A stretch of DNA of 8,454 nucleotides from Actinomycetes bacterium (lineage in GTDB: Bacteria > Actinomycetota > Actinomycetes > Actinomycetales > Demequinaceae). The position numbers were made by a program, and so were the translations under genes. The stretch is from contig JAEYYZ010000074.1 of the NCBI GenBank assembly GCA_023428185.1, forward strand, positions 1-8,454. Direction: 5' to 3'. This document shows, piece after piece, positions 6,600 through 8,454 of this stretch. The notes beneath the pieces are model-generated. The model worked only from the letters and a program-made list of their open reading frames with translations, was not told the DNA's origin and did not search any database. The first letter of the stretch is position 1; every line of letters starts with the position of its first letter.

Positions 6600-6645
6600 G
6601 CGCGTAGTGCCCTGCTCGGCGAGACTCGTGGTGAATAGGGTCTCG

Positions 6646-7086
6646 CTATGCCGTGGACACCTGGATGCGCCGCGGCTTCGCGGATTCCGCCTTAGGAACA
6701 GTGACCGTGAGCAGGCCGTCCTTGTATGTGGCGTTGATCCCCTCGGGATCCACGCGGTCAGGGAGCCGGACCGCTCGGTGGAAGCGGCCAAAGCGGCGTT
6801 CCACCCGCTTGAACCCATCCGCATTGCGATCAGCGTAGAAATCGCGCTGACCCGCGATGGTGAGCACGTTCTCCTCAATGGAAACGTCTACGTCCGGCGC
6901 GCTCACCCCTGGAAGTTCCACGTGAAGGGTGAATCCCTCGTCGGTTTCCTCGACATCGAGAGCCGGGCTGAACGCTCCGGCGAGTGAGGCATCGGCGTCA
7001 CCAAAGAAGTGGGAAACGATGCGTTGAAAGTCGTCCTGCCACGGCGCAGCGGCCGGAACGGGGCGTCGGGTGACTTCACGTGCCAT
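6646..7086 (-). CDS. hsp20: Small heat-shock protein, Hsp20 / alpha-crystallin family
   Basis: This 146-aa ATP-independent holdase would bind unfolding proteins during heat or other stress. A short N-terminal arm (1-40) contains a hydrophobic FQRIVSHFFGD segment. The alpha-crystallin domain runs from SPALDVEETDEGF to VTVPKAESAKP, with the ELPGV motif and the late NATYKDGLLTVTVPK signature. The tail ends RRIQV, the IxI/V motif that docks between subunits in oligomers. ATG 7086 is fixed by an AAGGAGGT ribosome binding site 6 nt upstream. A HAIR-like inverted repeat overlaps the promoter, predicting repression by an HspR-type regulator encoded elsewhere, as reported for acr2 (hsp20) of M. tuberculosis. 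It is the downstream gene in the minus-strand row, 160 bp after DUF1275, but its own promoter suggests independent transcription. Confidence 0.96.
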   Translation of the reverse strand: MAREVTRRPVPAAAPWQDDFQRIVSHFFGDADASLAGAFSPALDVEETDEGFTLHVELPGVSAPDVDVSIEENVLTIAGQRDFYADRNADGFKRVERRFGRFHRAVRLPDRVDPEGINATYKDGLLTVTVPKAESAKPRRIQVSTA

Positions 7087-7092
7087 GATCTG

Positions 7093-7100
7093 ACCTCCTT
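7093..7100 (-). promoter_or_regulatory. Strong ribosome binding site of hsp20
   Basis: The minus strand reads AAGGAGGT, 6 nt before ATG 7086, a near-perfect anti-16S match. It is far stronger than any other site in the window and overlaps an ACTCAAG half-site (7098-7104). Confidence 0.9.
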
Positions 7101-7170
7101 GAGTCTCTAGGTACTGGCTCTGTGACTTGAGTGAGTGTTAGCCGGTACGGTGTCGGCTTCGCTCATCACA

Positions 7171-7199
7171 ATTCTAAAACTTGAGCGAACATCGCTCAA
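7171..7199 (-). promoter_or_regulatory. hsp20 promoter: -35 TTGAGC, 17-bp spacer, -10 TAGAAT
   Basis: On the minus strand TTGAGC (7199-7194) is followed by exactly 17 bp and then TAGAAT (7176-7171). Both resemble housekeeping sigma consensus hexamers (TTGACA, TATAAT). Transcription would start near 7164, giving a leader of about 78 nt. The flank is markedly AT-richer than the rest of the window. Confidence 0.8.
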
Positions 7200-7201
7200 G
7201 T
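7179..7201. promoter_or_regulatory. HAIR-like operator (HspR-associated inverted repeat)
   Basis: The core is CTTGAGC-N7-GCTCAAG, inside a perfect 10-bp inverted repeat (7179-7188 and 7192-7201) with a 3-bp centre. The known HspR operator is CTTGAGT-N7-ACTCAAG; this site keeps the 7-7-7 layout and differs by one symmetrical base per arm. It covers the -35 and most of the spacer of the hsp20 promoter, the right place for a repressor to block RNA polymerase. Confidence 0.85.
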
Positions 7202-7246
7202 CTGCGCGCACAGGTTTTCGCGCCGCGCGAACGACGGTCGCACGCG

Positions 7247-7960
7247 CTATTGAGACGCAGCGCCGTCGTACTCGGGTGCGAGTTCTGGGCGGGGGCGCGC
7301 CACATGACCAAGTAGCGCCACCGTGAGGGTGATGAGCGCCGAGAGTGCCATGCCCCAACCAAGGTGGAGCTGGAGCATGAAGGCACCTACGGCGGCACCC
7401 GCCGCAATGAGCGCAATGGCGCCCACCCGGCGCCGCCACGGCTGGCCAACGCCTCGCCCCAACACGGAATCTGCCGCCAACCCGGTGAGAGTTGAGGTCA
7501 CCACCACGGTGGTCACATCCTTGACAGCAAAGTGCCGCGCCGTCGCCGCTTGGCAACCCATCGCGAGGCCCAACGCGGCGGTGAGGAGATAGGCGACTAC
7601 GCCTTGCGGATCCCCCACCACGAGCGCGGTCACAGCGGCAGCCCCCAGCACCGCGGCAACAGTGGCAAAGAGCCACGTGTGGCGGCGCGTCCAGCCCTCG
7701 CGCGCGCCTCGCAAGGTGCGCCCCGCGAGAGCCGCTCCCGCCATGAAGGCCGCCAAAGCGATGAGGGGTCCAAGAATGGGCAGGCCGTCGCCGCCGGCGA
7801 GACCCATGGCCAGAATCACCACGTTGCCCGTCATGTTGCCGGTGAACACGCGATCAAGGCCCAAGTAACCCACTGCATCGATCACTCCGGTGGAGAACGT
7901 GAGCGCAAGCATGAGCCCCAAGTAAGTGTGCGCCGGGCGCGAGCGCATGGTCGCGATCAT
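7247..7960 (-). CDS. DUF1275 / YoaK-family integral membrane protein
   Basis: The protein is 237 aa with about six hydrophobic segments, near residues 12-33, 60-82, 95-113, 120-138, 178-200 and 203-221. The family signature TGVIDAVGYLGLDRVFTGNMTGN spans residues 24-46 and is diagnostic of DUF1275 (YoaK). It should sit in the cytoplasmic membrane. Its function is not established; transport has been suggested only from topology. The start ATG 7960 overlaps the stop of the upstream dehydratase gene as ATGA (7957-7960), which argues for this start rather than the internal ATG at 7948 and for translational coupling. The C-terminal tail (PRPELAPEYDGAASQ) is hydrophilic. Confidence 0.9.
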   Translation of the reverse strand: MIATMRSRPAHTYLGLMLALTFSTGVIDAVGYLGLDRVFTGNMTGNVVILAMGLAGGDGLPILGPLIALAAFMAGAALAGRTLRGAREGWTRRHTWLFATVAAVLGAAAVTALVVGDPQGVVAYLLTAALGLAMGCQAATARHFAVKDVTTVVVTSTLTGLAADSVLGRGVGQPWRRRVGAIALIAAGAAVGAFMLQLHLGWGMALSALITLTVALLGHVARPRPELAPEYDGAASQ

Positions 7961-8454
7961 GGTGCACCGGTGAACGGATGCATCTCAGGCGGCAGCGCGG
8001 TGGTACCCCACGGCACCACCACGTTGGCCCCGCACAGCACCACGCCGATCCGCGCGCCAGGTTCAGGCTTCCAGCGACCCGTGAGCAACGCGGCCATGGG
8101 TGCGGCCACGCCAGGCTCCACCACCACGCGCAGCAGCCGCCACAAACGCAACTGAGCAGCCAACACGTCCTCGTCGGTGACCACTACCGACTGGACATTG
8201 CCGGCGCGCATAGCGGCCCACGGCACCGCTCCGATGGTCGCACCAAGGTGGTCTGCCGCCACACCCGAGATGGGCACGGGTACGGGTTCTCCGGCTTCCA
8301 ACGCAGCCGCGTACGACGCAGTGCCCACGGTTTCACAACCGACCACAGGGATGCGGTCCGCGCACCACACGGCCGAGCCACCTGCCAGCCCACCACCACC
8401 TACAGCCACGAGCATCGCGTCGAGGCCACCGTCTTCACGGGTTTGAAGGTCAAA
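7957..8454 (-). CDS. Threonine/serine dehydratase-like PLP enzyme, C-terminal part (runs off window)
   Basis: The C-terminal 165 residues of a fold-type II PLP enzyme are visible. The frame stays open to the right edge, so the N-terminal half with the Schiff-base lysine lies outside. LDAMLVAVGGGGLAGG carries the glycine loop that holds the PLP phosphate. CETVGTASYAAALEAG matches the GVEPEGAxS region of threonine dehydratases, and VLCGANVV corresponds to the L(S/C)GGN motif, with the Cys facing the PLP pyridine nitrogen. The protein ends about 25 residues after that motif, so there is no ACT-type regulatory domain; this fits a catabolic or biodegradative dehydratase rather than isoleucine-feedback IlvA. 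It probably deaminates Thr or Ser, though other members of this fold cannot be excluded. Its TGA overlaps the DUF1275 ATG. Confidence 0.88.
   Translation of the reverse strand, partial: FDLQTREDGGLDAMLVAVGGGGLAGGSAVWCADRIPVVGCETVGTASYAAALEAGEPVPVPISGVAADHLGATIGAVPWAAMRAGNVQSVVVTDEDVLAAQLRLWRLLRVVVEPGVAAPMAALLTGRWKPEPGARIGVVLCGANVVVPWGTTALPPEMHPFTGAP

Larger units (their letters stand above)
7087..7246. other. Intergenic region between DUF1275 gene and hsp20
   Basis: This 160-bp gap holds the hsp20 promoter, the HAIR operator, two further ACTCAAG half-sites on the minus strand (7126-7132 and 7098-7104), and the ribosome binding site. Between the DUF1275 stop and the operator is a 15-bp palindrome, TTCGCGC-C-GCGCGAA (7217-7231). 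It lacks a proper loop and T-tract, so I do not call it a terminator. Confidence 0.75.

Noticed and set aside
7092..7105. Possible RNA thermometer at the hsp20 ribosome binding site
   Set aside because: On the minus strand GACT and GGTC can pair around the Shine-Dalgarno, but this is only four pairs including a wobble. There is no fourU motif and no longer anti-Shine-Dalgarno in the leader.
7217..7231. Palindrome TTCGCGC-C-GCGCGAA as terminator of the DUF1275 gene
   Set aside because: The 1-nt centre leaves no real loop unless pairs open, and no T-tract follows on the minus strand. Such short GC palindromes are common in this base composition.

Overview
The window is GC-rich, gene-dense DNA, almost certainly from an actinobacterium. 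Four things point there: a DUF222/13E12-type HNH protein, a cysteine desulfurase gene close to mnmA (as with iscS and trmU in Mycobacterium tuberculosis), start codons placed directly after TANNNT hexamers (leaderless genes), and a HAIR-type heat-shock operator. A member of Micrococcales is plausible, but the sequence alone does not fix the genus.

The plus-strand half (61-6524) runs as follows. A DUF222-HNH nuclease-like gene comes first, with its stop codon inside a 30-bp tandem repeat. After it come a cysteine desulfurase, a compact NAD(P)-binding SDR-like protein, the tRNA 2-thiouridylase MnmA, a small PASTA-type lipoprotein, and a YtcJ-type amidohydrolase. The desulfurase and MnmA form the sulfur relay for tRNA wobble-uridine thiolation. 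The last four genes each have a TANNNT hexamer exactly 6 nt before the start codon, so this row looks like individually transcribed leaderless genes as much as one operon.

The minus-strand half (6646-8454) holds an Hsp20 small heat-shock protein, a DUF1275/YoaK membrane protein, and the C-terminal part of a threonine/serine dehydratase-like PLP enzyme that runs off the right edge. The dehydratase and DUF1275 genes overlap by ATGA and are probably translationally coupled. The two halves converge on a perfect 11-bp hairpin at 6574-6599. The hsp20 promoter can be read in full: -35, 17-bp spacer, -10, strong Shine-Dalgarno, and a HAIR-like inverted repeat lying across the -35 and spacer, which predicts HspR-type repression.

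I see no tRNA, rRNA, CRISPR array, insertion sequence or phage module. There is no clear case for a wholly new system. The most interesting signals are regulatory and structural: the leaderless promoter pattern, the HAIR-controlled hsp20 promoter with extra half-sites (one over the ribosome binding site), the repeat behind the HNH gene, and a G-quadruplex-capable tract just upstream of a -10 element.
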